Source: Mercurialis annua
Lineage: Eukaryota; Streptophyta; Magnoliopsida; Malpighiales; Euphorbiaceae
Assembly (NCBI RefSeq): GCF_937616625.2
Contig: NC_065572.1
Coordinates: 73,530,653-73,594,652, forward strand
Direction: 5' to 3'
DNA length: 64,000 nt
The notes beneath the pieces were generated by a model. That model saw nothing but the letters and a program-made list of their open reading frames with translations. It made no database searches and was not told the origin of the DNA. How positions within the stretch are numbered: the stretch's first letter is position 1; each line of letters opens with the position of its first letter. Positions 33,760 to 44,925 of the stretch are shown in pieces. The position numbers were made by a program, and so were the translations under genes.

Positions 33760-36700
33760 CTAGGACCATCTCTTCTTAGAAGCTGAATCATTAGAGACAA
33801 TTTGAGCCCGCCTTCTGCTCTTCTTCAACTCTCCACTAGATGACAGTTGCTTGGATCTTAAGGAACCAAGTCTACCGGACTTTTCATTTGTTGATATCTC
33901 TTTGAGGGGACTTGCTGAACTAGTCTCTGTTTGCCGTGCGGAGAATCTTCCCAGCGAACTGAAGGACTTTGCTGGTGCTGATTTTCTGTTTGTTGGTGGA
34001 GCAATGTCACTTGTCTGAAGATGTATCTTCTGAGCTTGATGATCGTGAGAGATATCGGAATTTGAAGAGGACGGGTCACTAGTACTAGGGCTCTCCCGGT
34101 CTTTGACAATGGGAGTTGATGATTTATTCGCAGGAGAAGAATCTGAATCGGATGAAGAAGCGCTAGTACTATTGTCCATATCATAAACAATGTTTTCCAC
34201 CATAAGCGGAAGCTGCAAACTTTCTGTGACAGACAAAGAGGAGGATGGTCTCCGGAGCCTTGTGAGGTGCACCAACTGTAACAAATTAATCATTTCATGT
34301 GTGATCAGTATTAAAGTGCGAAACTCGATTGTTGCTTATGTTTCCAACATGCAGGTAAACAGCAGAATCATGATTCAAGACTTGTTTCTCCAAGATTTTG
34401 CCAATTTGATGCAATTCACAACAAGAAAACTATGCAAAGAATATTAATCTTCAAACTATATTTTTACTGTTCTTATCCAGATGTAGCAGAAACATTGGTT
34501 GTGAAGACACTGGAATAAGTCGAGAAAGATATTCCATCAATAATAGAAGTCATAATTTTATACCGTTCGCTTACTTTGCATATGTTAAGCGAATGTGTAT
34601 TTGGATGGCCCATGAAATTGCTAAAAAGTCCTTAAAGCCTCCTTTTTAGGAGTTATTATTGTAATATTTGTTATCTAGTTCTCACAAACATTATGTACTT
34701 CTATTTACCGAAATTAATACAATTGCTGCTTTGCCAAAAAAAACTTCTCACCTTTTGTTCCAATACTAGTGTGTCCCTCTTAAGTTTCGAAATCATTGAG
34801 TTCTTCCTGCGTATAATGTCTTCCAGCTCCGCATTTCTCTGTAATTAAGGGTAGAACTTAGAAATTTTGTTTTGCTAACCAAATGAGCAAGCAAAAAAGA
34901 AAAGCAAGCTAGGAAAATTGAGCCTTATTGAGTACTAATAACTGGAGTAATACCTTTGAACATGCCATATTACTCGACTGTAGAACTACAGTCAGCTCCT
35001 TTATGGCGGCATCCTTCTCTTCGCACTCTCTCTTGAGATTGTAGATATCGCAGTCTACTGCAGCTACGTTCATCTGCAATAGATGGATCACATAACTTCA
35101 ACACATTTAAAATTAATATAGTACAATAAAAGATGATTTACACTTCATATTGGTGTTACAACTGACAAATGACAATATGCAGTTTTAATTAATCACTTCA
35201 TCTGGGATGCAAAGTTGTGGTTTGTTTTTCTCAATGCTGCAAAAGAGATTCTGTTTCCAAACTCCGAAGATTGAATGAAACAATATGATAGACTTGCTTA
35301 CCAATTATTGAACTTTTTTCGCAGCAAATCAAGTTTTGTTAAGGAAAAAAAAACTGTTAAACAATAACTGCAGCATCTGTGTGTTTCATTACCTGAATAT
35401 CTGCAGCAGAGGTAACACTGGAAGCCCAATCCGATAGATCTGACATACGTCGCTCTTCTTGTTCCGCCTCATTTACTAAAGGATTCTTGTACTGCAACAT
35501 TTCATCCCCTCTAGACACTTTCACCGCAGAGTTATCCTGCAGGAAGCAAAGTTTTTGCATTTGAGCAGAAAATCCTTATAATAAAACCAATGAAGACCGC
35601 TATGTCACAATTCAAACTAGTGCTACTAGTCTGAGTCTCACCATTAGATCAGCAAAAAGGTTCTGGTGATGATCACAGTGCCAACAACCACAGTCAACAA
35701 ATGTAATTTTGTCACAGCCAAAGGGATCAGTATATAATGATTCTACATTCTTGTTTAATGATGTATTGGTCTCAGGTTTTGTCTTAATGGTATTCAGCTG
35801 CTCACATAGATCATCTAGCTTCTGCTGCATACTTGATAGCACATGATCCTGAAAGTAAAAAATACTGAAAAAAAGTTAATTGCATTAAATTCCAATGTAA
35901 CTTATAATTCATTAAAAAAAATGTGACTCTTATAGCCTCAAAATAATAATCCAGTGAAAAACAAAATCTTTAAACAGTAGTAATCAATAATTGTATTCAA
36001 ACATAAACTTTTCATTCATGAAATTCTACTTACTCATAAAACAGCCATTAAGGCCTACTGGTAAATTAAATCTAAACCTTTATAGAGTTTTGCAATTTTA
36101 TCCAAAACTTTTATTTTTTTTGTAATAATAGCCCGATTTCATTTTATTGTAATTTTGGTTAAAAAAAATTCAATCAATTTGATTGTTTCAAATTTTTAGT
36201 TGAATTTATAAATTAACTCATTAATTAGCAAAATCTATTTTTAGAATTTCAGAATTTAACTTCTGGTATTAAGAAAATAACGATAAAATTTAATTATAAA
36301 TTATCCAACTATTTTTGATGATTAAAGCAAAAAAACAAATTTGATGCTAAAAATGATCGGAATACTCAAATGAAGTTCAATGCAATTGTATTGAGGTGAG
36401 AAATTGAGAAAATTAAATTGATTGAAAAATTTGCCAAAATTGCAACGGAATATTGAAATTAAGCTATTATTACAAAAATTAAAATCTTCAGATAAAATTT
36501 GAACAACTCGCAAAGTTTTGAATTTAATTTACCATTGGGCCTATAAAGAAAACAGTTTACATTTAATAAATTTGATTGATATTCAAAATCATGTACTAAA
36601 ATCTATAATTACTGCAATTAACAGAGCTACTCCTAACAGTGATTCAACATTTAATTAAAAAATCAAAGAAGCTAATAACAAAAATTAATTAAACAATCAA

Positions 36701-37102
36701 GAATTTATGTATTTTAAATGAAAATAAACAAAGAACACAAACCCTAAGCTCCACTGATTTCTTGAGCTGAGAAATAATCCGATTCTTTTTGGAATCCGCA
36801 ACAGCAACTCCGATCACTGCAACAATGAGAATTCTTTGAACGGGACTAAACAGCTCCCAAGCTAGAGTTTCCTCTCGGCCCAAGCCACCTCCAATGGCTT
36901 TAGCCGAGCTGGCTTCTTCTGCATGAACAAGCCGTCCTTGCAAAGACACCCAAGCCAGTCTACGAGCCGACGGGACAGCCCGGCTCGGAGTAAAGTGGCT
37001 CGAAAGACGGCGAGAGGACGGCGTCGGAATGGGAGAAAAAGGAGAGAGAGAGACTAGTGAAGGCGGAACTAAGCTGAACTGGAGATCGGAGTCTTCTTCC
37101 AT
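33760..37102 (-). CDS. coiled-coil, serine-rich plant protein, 6 exons
   Basis: Exons 36743-37102 (ATG 37100-37102), 35642-35848, 35393-35536, 34954-35073, 34752-34838 and 33760-34275 (TAG 33760-33762). All introns are GT-AG and phase 0, giving 477 residues. Residues 1-75 are Ser/Pro-rich. Residues 91-102 (ILIVAVIGVAVA) form a short hydrophobic stretch, possibly a membrane anchor or amphipathic contact. Residues 105-310 are charged and helix-like (SSMQQKLDDLCEQLNTIKTK; DIYNLKRECEEKDAAIKELT; DIIRRKNSMISKLKRD), consistent with a coiled coil. The last 170 residues are Ser-rich and basic (DNSTSASSSDSDSSPANKSS ... LKKSRRRAQIVS), likely disordered. The function is unknown to me, though a microtubule- or scaffold-type role would suit the composition. 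It is the parent of the fragment at 23884-24312. Intron 1 holds a fold-back element. Confidence 0.85.
36052..36541. mobile_element. fold-back (MULE-like) MITE in intron 1 of the coiled-coil gene
   Basis: About 110-bp imperfect inverted repeats, ends ggcctactggtaaattaaat and, from the right, ggcccaatggtaaattaaat. No clear target duplication was found, so the class is uncertain. It lies fully inside the intron. Confidence 0.65.
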
Positions 37103-37237
37103 AGCTAGACTGTAGAAATTTTTGTATTCGAATTCAATAATATTGGTGATAATTTTTATTTTTTTTATTGCACTAGAAGTTTTGGGATTTTGAACGGTAT
37201 TAATTTTAAATTCTTAAGTTTGAGAGGGAAACATTAA
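37103..37237 (-). promoter_or_regulatory. immediate 5' flank of the coiled-coil gene
   Basis: 135 bp between the start codon and the hAT MITE at 37238. The promoter must be within this stretch or extend into and past the MITE. No clear TATA box. Confidence 0.35.
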
Positions 37238-37715
37238 AGGGTTGTGCAGAAACCGAACCGAACTGACATTCTATTATCGGTTCGGTTCTTTTATTAAAAT
37301 GGTTTGATTTAATTTCAATCAACATAGAAACTTGATATTTGATTTCAATTCAATTTTAGCTTTTTGAAAATCGAACCGACTAAAAAACCCGAATAACAAA
37401 TTAGAAAAATTAATATTAATATATTTATTTATATCTTTTTATTTTTTTATTTTTTATTTTTAGTTATATCTAATACTATATAGGTTAATAAATTTTTTAT
37501 AATATATTAAATATTTTAATAACATATATATTAATTGTTTAAAATTAAAAAATTTAAAAAATTGTTTTTAATCGAACTAAATTGATTTTTTCAGTTCTAC
37601 CGGATGCAGTTTGAACCTAACTTCGGTTTCGGTTCAATTTTAAACTTTTAACAAATTTCAATTTTTGGGTTTTTGGTTTGGTGAAACCGATCAAACTGCC
37701 AGATTGCCCAGCCCT
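37238..37715. mobile_element. hAT-type MITE upstream of the coiled-coil gene
   Basis: Ends agggttgtgcag and, from the right, agggctgggcaa. The interior is rich in 'ggttcggtt' and 'accgaac' words. Flanking 8-mers aacattaa and aactagaa are only partly alike, so the target duplication has decayed or the boundary is off by a few bases. Confidence 0.6.
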
Positions 37716-39085
37716 AACTAGAAGAGAAGAACGTTGGTTGCATTTGGGTATTTGACACGTGTCATCTCCTTTTAGGCTCCCTATTTGTCTTTAACTATTT
37801 TTTTCTTTGTTTATATTTAATTTGAATTTGAATGTGAGAAAAATACAATATTTTGTGTTAATTTTTAAATTTGATGAAATGAAACTACAGTTGTGACTGC
37901 GATCATCTAATGAGGGTAAGTACAAATTTAAAGATATGCAATTGCTAATTTTGTGAATTTTCATATTGATTTTATTTAAGAAATTATATTGTTTAGGTGT
38001 TTTCTTTTAAATTTTTGAAAATTAACAAAATCTATGAGATTTTGTTCTATTTGTAGAAAACTTAGGTGAAATGGATATTTTATTTACAAAATTATAGGAA
38101 TTTATATGCACATTTTGAAACTATAAAAAGTAAGTAAATATGATGGATTTTTGATTAACAAGTCAAATATTTGATTACTAGTTTGAAATAGATTTGTTCA
38201 TGGTTTGGGTATCTGGATAGCCCTTTTAAGGCCATATTTGAACACTCATCTTATATCTCAAGTCTGGTCCAAGCTATTGCTATTTTATAAACGAATTCGA
38301 GCTTTTATTTTTCATAACTCTTATATAAACCCAAAAAAATCTGATCTCAGCCTGTATTTTTAGAATGTAAGGTTGAATTTGGGTAGAAAATATGAAGCTC
38401 GGACAGGACTCAAGTCGAATTTGAACTTACATAAAAAATTAGTAAAACTCGCTAAGTTCAGTTCGTGTCCGGCCCATAAATAGATTTACATTGAACCATG
38501 TATTTTTATAATTTAGTAATAGTATGTTTTTGTGATTGTGAATTTATGAATAAATTTTATTTGTTTCCCATTAATCTTGATGTAAGGTTAAAATTCTTAT
38601 AATATACTATACTTTATATTAATGTCTACAAAAATTGAGCATGTATATAAATTTGGGTTAGAAATTTAATTGGTTTTGAGATCAAATCACTTGGAAAGTT
38701 GAAAATGTTCCATACCTCAATCAATTTCACCATATGTTATTTAAGAACAATTATTATTTTGAACTTACGGCCAAACGTGTATACCTTTAATCAAATTAAA
38801 TATGATGAAATGTCATAGCATTAGGAAGAAATTAAAATGCAAAATATTCAATATTATACTATAGGAAAAACCATAAAATTATTCAAAACTTTAAAATTTT
38901 AAAATAAGTTTCAAATTAAAATAAAAGTCTATTATTACCTAAAAAATAAATTATTTTAATTTTTTAACTTTGTTTATAAAAAATACATTTGCAATATAGA
39001 GCATATAGAAATAAAATAAAAAAATTACAAGTATATTTTTGAAAAAAATGATCAGTTTAGTATTTATTTATTTTTTTATATTAAA
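37716..39085. other. AT-rich intergenic DNA
   Basis: 38200-38480 contains GC-poor remnants with 'aagctcgg' and 'gacaggactc' words like those in name-repeat hAT MITEs, too decayed to delimit. Otherwise nothing recognised. Confidence 0.4.
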
Positions 39086-39408
39086 TAGACATGTTCATGG
39101 GCCGGGCTTGGGCGGGCTCAGGCCGGATTTGGTCGGGCTTTACTTTTTTAATGGCAAGGCCAAACCCACCCAAGCCTGGTTCGGACTTAAATATGTTACC
39201 CAAACCCGGCCCTCATACACTATTTTTTACGGGTTCGGGCGGGCTTATATTGATATTTTTACGATATTGCAAGTCCGAGCCCGCCCATAAAAACGAACTT
39301 TTTGCAGGCTCGAGCCGGACTTGAGACCAAATATTGGTGTCCAAATCCGACCCTAAGAGGACGGGCCTGGGTGGACGGACCGGATATCTAAACCCATGAA
39401 CAGGTATA
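39086..39408. mobile_element. hAT-type MITE, 323 bp
   Basis: Inverted ends TAGACATGTTCATGGG and, from the right, TATACCTGTTCATGGG. The interior is GC-rich compared with its surroundings (gggccgggcttgggcgggct). Flanking 8-mers atattaaa and aatttaaa agree at 6 of 8. The three overlapping ORFs inside it are composition artefacts. Confidence 0.65.
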
Positions 39409-39601
39409 AATTTAAACAAGTTCATGAGAAAAATAAATAGAGTTCAATGAAATCCACTTGTTTGTTTTAACTTTGAAGCCCATTTTACTGTTAGCAGGCC
39501 TTGCATCATTGCATGTCCGAACAACGGACAAGGCCCATTTCAAAACTGTGTACTCGTGTAAATAGGTAAGATAGTCGAGATAACTTGCGAACTATTAAGA
39601 A

Positions 39602-40958
39602 CTAGTCATGAGTCCCCGGAATCAATATCATATTTCATATAAATAATAATTTTATTAAGAAGTTTTTTTATGAAAAATACCAAAAAATAAAAAAAAAATG
39701 TAAATTAATAAAATAAATAAAGTATATTGTAATAATTTTAGTAATAGAATATTTTAATATATTAAACATCTATACTATATTTCTTTCTTCTATAAATTTT
39801 TTTATGTTGAATTTGTGCATGGTACTATTCATCGTAATAAAATGTGAACTGGTACCATGATTCTCATTACTTATAATATTCATGGAATTTCCTTTTGCGA
39901 TTTGATTATTTTACAATTGATAATGATAAAGAAATTTGTTCATCACATGTTTTAAAATATGTGGTTTAATAATTGTATGTGCAAAGGTTGCATTTTTGTT
40001 TTTTTTTTTATATTTAGAACCAATTATAGTTATTAATTTAAATATAAAATATTGAATATATCATATTTATTTTTTAATATTTTTACATTTTAGTATCATA
40101 TTATATTATTTTTTTAATTTTATATATGAATTTATAAAAAAATCGAAATATTTGTAGCTATTTTTCAAATGACTTTTAAAAATAATGTTGGATTTTTCAA
40201 AATTTAAGTATAAATTGCATCTATCAATATAATAAATAAGAAATAATAAAATGATATATGATTATTAGTTTAATTTATCTTAGTACCACATCTCAATAAA
40301 AATAACCTAAATTAATTTTAAAATTTTAGCTGCGATTTAACAATTAAATCAGCCAAAATTATGAATATTGCTCAAAAAACTACTATTTCATAAATTTACT
40401 AAAATAGTTTTCAGATAGAAAATTATAAGAAACAAATGTATATAACATGAATATTAAAGAAATATGAGAACGTATATGTAGAAATCACCAGCACCCGCAC
40501 TACTTTAGAACACTTAGATGATATCCACAACTTTGTATTATCTAGGAAGGAATCTAAATCTAAATTGCAAGGACCTTATATATGTAGGTATAGCACATTC
40601 AGTATGAATAAACAGTATTAATTAATCACCAGTATGTATAAATTACCTGTATCATTGTATGTATAAGATCATCCCCGTAAAATAGAATGGTAGAATAGAA
40701 TAATTGAAAATAGATGAGTTGAGTTTACATATGAAATTAAAACTGAACGAATTGTTTTTAAAGTGAAACTTATCACTTTCAGTCTTTCACAACAATTCAA
40801 CTATTGAATACTTATCTAAAATAAAATGTATTTTGACCAATTAATGTTAATTATCTAATAATAAAAATTAAAGTAGTTTAAAAAATGTGGAGACTATAAG
40901 AATGCTCTATTTTGTGAGAATAAATGAGATGGCTCCGTTGGTCCTCTCAATTATATAA
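39602..40958 (-). mobile_element. Helitron A (non-autonomous, decayed ends)
   Basis: Homologous along its length to Helitron B. 39615-39960 matches 40990-41330, 40480-40650 matches 42040-42220 plus 44066-44100, and 40830-40958 matches 44760-44900. The 3' end has CTAG at 39602-39605 on the minus strand, but its hairpin is degraded. The 5' terminus abuts Helitron B. No Rep/helicase ORF. It keeps an uninterrupted version of the site where B carries the Pack-MULE. Confidence 0.6.
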
Positions 40959-42221
40959 TACTAGTCGTACGCCCGCGCATTTGCGCGGAATCTATATTTC
41001 ATTTAATATAAATAATAATTTTGTTGAGAAATTTTAATACAAAGAATGCCAAAAAAGTAAAATTGAATAATATGTAAATAAATAAAATAAAAAATATTTA
41101 TTAATTTTAGTTATACTTCTTTTTTAAATATAGAATATCTATTATATATATTTGTTGGAATTTTGTGCATAATGCTACTTTTCGTAGTAAAATATAAATC
41201 AAATATCATGGTTCTCAGTAGTTTACAATATTCATGAAAGTGGTTTGTGCGATTTTGATTCTTTTACAATTGACTACCATAACATTTTCATTTATTTATG
41301 CGTTAATTCATCACATATGCAATAGTAATATAGTTTGTGATATCTTTGAACTATTTTTCCTGCAAACAATAATAACAGTAAATTTTAATAACAAAATATT
41401 AGATATAAATTTAAAAAAAATTAAATATTCATAGCTATTTTTCGAATGATTTTTAAAAATAATATTTGATTTTTTTCACTATTTAATTAAGGTATCTTAG
41501 TATTACGTCTCTATGATAATAAGTAATCCGGCGTAACTATTTGTTTAAAAAATAAAAACAAATCAATGCATAAACATGGTGACTATAATACAGCAAATTA
41601 CTAATTTTATTTAGTTCGATCTTTCACATATCCCTTTAGTAAGAATTTTATTCTTTTAAATTGTGGAATTATCCGTTGTGGAATTCTTCCGTATGAAAAT
41701 TTTCTTATTTTTCAATAATGGGATTAACTAATGTAAAAGTGGTTCATCTTAATTTTTTTTTTCTAATTTAGTATATTTTCATTGAAATAATGTCTAATTT
41801 TTTTCTTTCATATTCCGTTTTCCTTAAATACAAGGAAAAAATTTTCAGGATATAAAAAAAGAAACAAACTTTAGAAGACCAAGCAGGCAAAGGACATAGC
41901 AAAACAAAAGCAATTTACAGATTAAATTAAAAATCAATGAAAAAAGAACTTCGAACACGATCACCGTAGCGCTATTTGTGAAGAAAATCACAAAATTGTG
42001 AGAGATAAATAATAAAGGAAGATAAGATTAATGGTACATAGAGATTACCTGTACCAGCACTATTTTGAATATGTCCATTTACATGTATGCTCTAGCAAGG
42101 AACTTAGATCCAATTATAATATGTACATACACACACGGGCTTTCCATTCTATCAAGTACTTCAGTGACCTTAGATGTGTATGTATAGCACATGAATGTGA
42201 ACAAAACAATATTAGTATATT

Positions 42222-44065
42222 GGCTTAATACATAAGCGTGTCCCTGCACTTTGAATTTTTTGCACATAAGGTCCCTACACTTCATTATCCCTGTTATAAA
42301 GCCTTACACTTTGAATATCTATTAACCCGACGTCCTTCTGTTAACTTCTGTTAACGCGTGTAATTCACGTTTTATTAGTGCGAATAATAAATGTAGGCCA
42401 AAGTCCACGTCATTATTCTTTTGCTAAATAAACACGCCACCTCATCTTTTTCTTTTCCACTACTTCTTCTTCTCCTGCTTCTCATTTTCCACCTCAATCT
42501 CTCCCGCCTCAGATCTTCTCCACTGCTTCTTCTTCTCCTACTTCCTCTTCCTGACATGGAAGATATTGAAGAAATATTCCTAACTCTTCCTAAATGATCA
42601 AAATAAGCAATTCTACTATTATTATAAGTAGACCTTCCAGCTTCCCAGCTTAAAAGCTCAAGATCCGGCCAGTTATCCGGTCATTCCAATCTTTCGTTTG
42701 CGGCAAAATCTATATTTGAATGAGACGCTTTACTTGAAGTCTCAGTACCATCATAAAAAAGACGAAGAACATTATCCGTATCAAAATATAGCTTAAAGAA
42801 ACCTGAACTGTAATTGCTCTCACTTCTCGACGAAACAAGCGACCAATTTTTGGTAATAGGCTGAAGAGGAAGAAGAGTGTTCGTCGAAAAATCGAAGCTT
42901 TGCCACAGTGCAACGCCGTTTAAGTTCTTTAAAACAAGATTGTCGTTTTCCTCAAGATACAACTCGGCTGAAGATTCTGAAATTGTATTGGTAGCCCAAA
43001 CGGTGACTTGATCGGTGTATGATACGATGCCGAATTGTAGCAGAAATAAATGGGAATTTTTCTCGTTAACGGGATCGTCGCGGTATGCCGTCCAAACGAC
43101 ACTACAGTTGTTGCCGCATGATGGTTCGTTGAACCATAGGGCAAAGGAGTAGGTATTGTCGCTGACTGGGAAGAATCCGGCTATGAAAGTTGCGTGTGGG
43201 AAGAATCCGACAGTACAGTTTAATTAGACCTGGCTTTGTTAAGTGTATTATAACAAAAGGATCTCTGTTTGATTTGTGAAAAAATCTGGCTTTGTAAGCC
43301 AAAGAAGAATCACTATGCTGCTAAGGGCAACATGCTCTTAATTAGCGTGACAGTGATGGGCAATGTTGGTCTGATCTGATTTGCAGTGAATGAAGAACTT
43401 GTTGCAACGGTTATGAATATTGCAGCTATTAATCAAAAGGGAAACGGAAGCTGGAAATCTTGGATCAACAAGTCCCTAAATTTGAAGATATATTCTCACT
43501 AAATGAATTGAAGATAATAAGCTTTGTTTTTTGCAATTTTCAGTTTCACGTTTCAGTGAATTTTTCCCAGATTGAATTTGGTCAATCTTAGTTTAATGTC
43601 TGATTTTAGCCATAAACCTCAATTTTATTCAAATAGTGGTACCTTCTATTTCAGTTCTGCTTCATCTTCTATTTCCTGCCCTTTGCTCAAGTTTTTGTAA
43701 CACTGTTGGAATTTGCTTCTTTTATTTTCCAGATTTTTATCTCCATTACTTCTCATATGAAAGCTTAAAAGGTTTCTCAAATTTGGGTCACATAAACAAA
43801 AAGTTAAAAAAGTAAAAGAAAATTGAATAAAGAGAAAAAGAAGTTAAAGTTGACCTTTTTGCACATAAAGTCTCTTCAAGTCATGCCACATGTGTATGGT
43901 CACTGACTTGTGGATGGAATTTCTAACGGCGTCAACACTCGCTTGTACTGAGGGATCACGGGCTACTGATTTAAGAAGTGTAGGGCTTTATAACAGGGAT
44001 AATGAATTGCAAGGACCTTATGTGTAAAAAATTAAAAGTGCAGGGACACGCTTATGTATTAAGCC
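42222..44065. mobile_element. Pack-MULE with captured receptor-kinase fragment
   Basis: Inverted ends of about 95 bp: GGCTTAATACATAAGCGTGT at left, and the same words from the right end (ggcttaatacataagcgtgt, then 'ccctgcact', 'taaggtcctt', 'cattatccctgttataaagc'). A perfect 9-bp duplication, tagtatatt, lies at 42213-42221 and 44066-44074. The interior is not transposase but a fragment of a host gene (42557-43190, minus strand), plus 43200-43960 with no recognised origin. This is the definition of a Pack-MULE. Confidence 0.87.
42557..43190 (-). pseudogene. captured fragment of an S-domain (B-lectin) receptor-like kinase gene
   Basis: Read on the minus strand across frames, it gives AGFFPVSDNTYSFALWFNEP, SVVWTAYRDDPVNEKNS, then in one open frame TVWATNTISESSAELYLEEN, NLVLKNLNGVALWQSFDFST, NTLLPLQPITKNWSLVSSRS and SSGFFKLYFDTDNVLRLFYD, then LELLSWEAGRSTYNNSRIAY. 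This is the bulb-lectin domain of G-type lectin S-receptor-like kinases, close to the ZmPK1 type. The start of the lectin domain, the later extracellular part and the kinase are absent. There is at least one frameshift before TVWATN and a stop after NERLE. The capture has no ATG or complete frame, so at most it could make an aberrant RNA. Confidence 0.85.
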
Positions 44066-44925
44066 TAGTATATTCATTACCTGTATCAAATTATGCTGCA
44101 AAAAGAAAAATTCTTATTAGTTTCACCAGTAGAATATAATAGTTATTATGATAGAGAAGAATTGCTATTCATCAAAAAGTGAATCGGTAGAGTTTATAAA
44201 GACTAAAATTAAAATTAAACAAATTGTGTTTAAATAAAACTTGTGAACTTCATAACAACTCAACTGTTAAATACTTATCTAATAAATAGATTAAGATATT
44301 AATATAAATTAAAATCTGATAACAATTTAAATTAAAATAATTATATTATAAAATAAGTAGTTTGAAAAAGGTAGAGTTATAAGCTTAAACAAATACTAAT
44401 ATAAGTTGAAAGTGTAGATCAATCTTGTAAACACATATTAATCATGAATTTATATATACTTGAACCCAATAGTATATACTTGCTTGCTTCCATTGTAGCA
44501 ATAGCTCCACTTTGTCTCTCATCCCCTTCCTTTTCTCCTTCAGTAAATATGAGAAGTTCATAAATTACTAAACTTGAAACACATTCATAAGAGAAGAACC
44601 GTGAGAATATAAAAATATGCAAAGTCCATGAATTAACTCTTAAGAGAGTTTATATAGAAATAGACTTACGTGTTTAGGATGAACACAATCTCTGTTCTAT
44701 TAGATTAACTATCTATTAAATTAAAAATTAATGATAATTATCTAATAATCTATTAAATTAATAATTAATGATAACTATCTAATAATAAAAGTTAAGTAGT
44801 TTAAAAAAATTGGAGACTATGAGAATGCTCTATTTGGTGAGAATCAATGAGAGCGCTCTATTTTGTAGGAATCAATAAGAAGGCTCGGTTGTTCCTCTCA
44901 ATTATATAAGTATATAGATATAGAT

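Larger units (their letters stand above)
40961..44925 (-). mobile_element. Helitron B, non-autonomous, carrying a Pack-MULE
   Basis: Minus strand: the 5' end is TCTATATCTATATAC (44925 downward). The 3' end is the hairpin CCGCGC-AAAT-GCGCGG (40973-40988), then GCGTACGA and the terminal CTAG (40961-40964), followed by T. The flanks are A and T, as expected for Helitron insertion without target duplication. Without the Pack-MULE it would be about 2.1 kb. No transposition gene is present. A and B lie head to tail. Confidence 0.78.

Noticed and set aside
39039..39425. three overlapping ORFs of 70-83 codons
   Set aside because: They fall inside a GC-rich hAT MITE and reflect its palindromic composition.
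42375..42557. Arg/Ser-rich 60-codon ORF in the Pack-MULE
   Set aside because: It is produced by a CT-rich microsatellite-like stretch read in reverse; no SR-protein features beyond composition.
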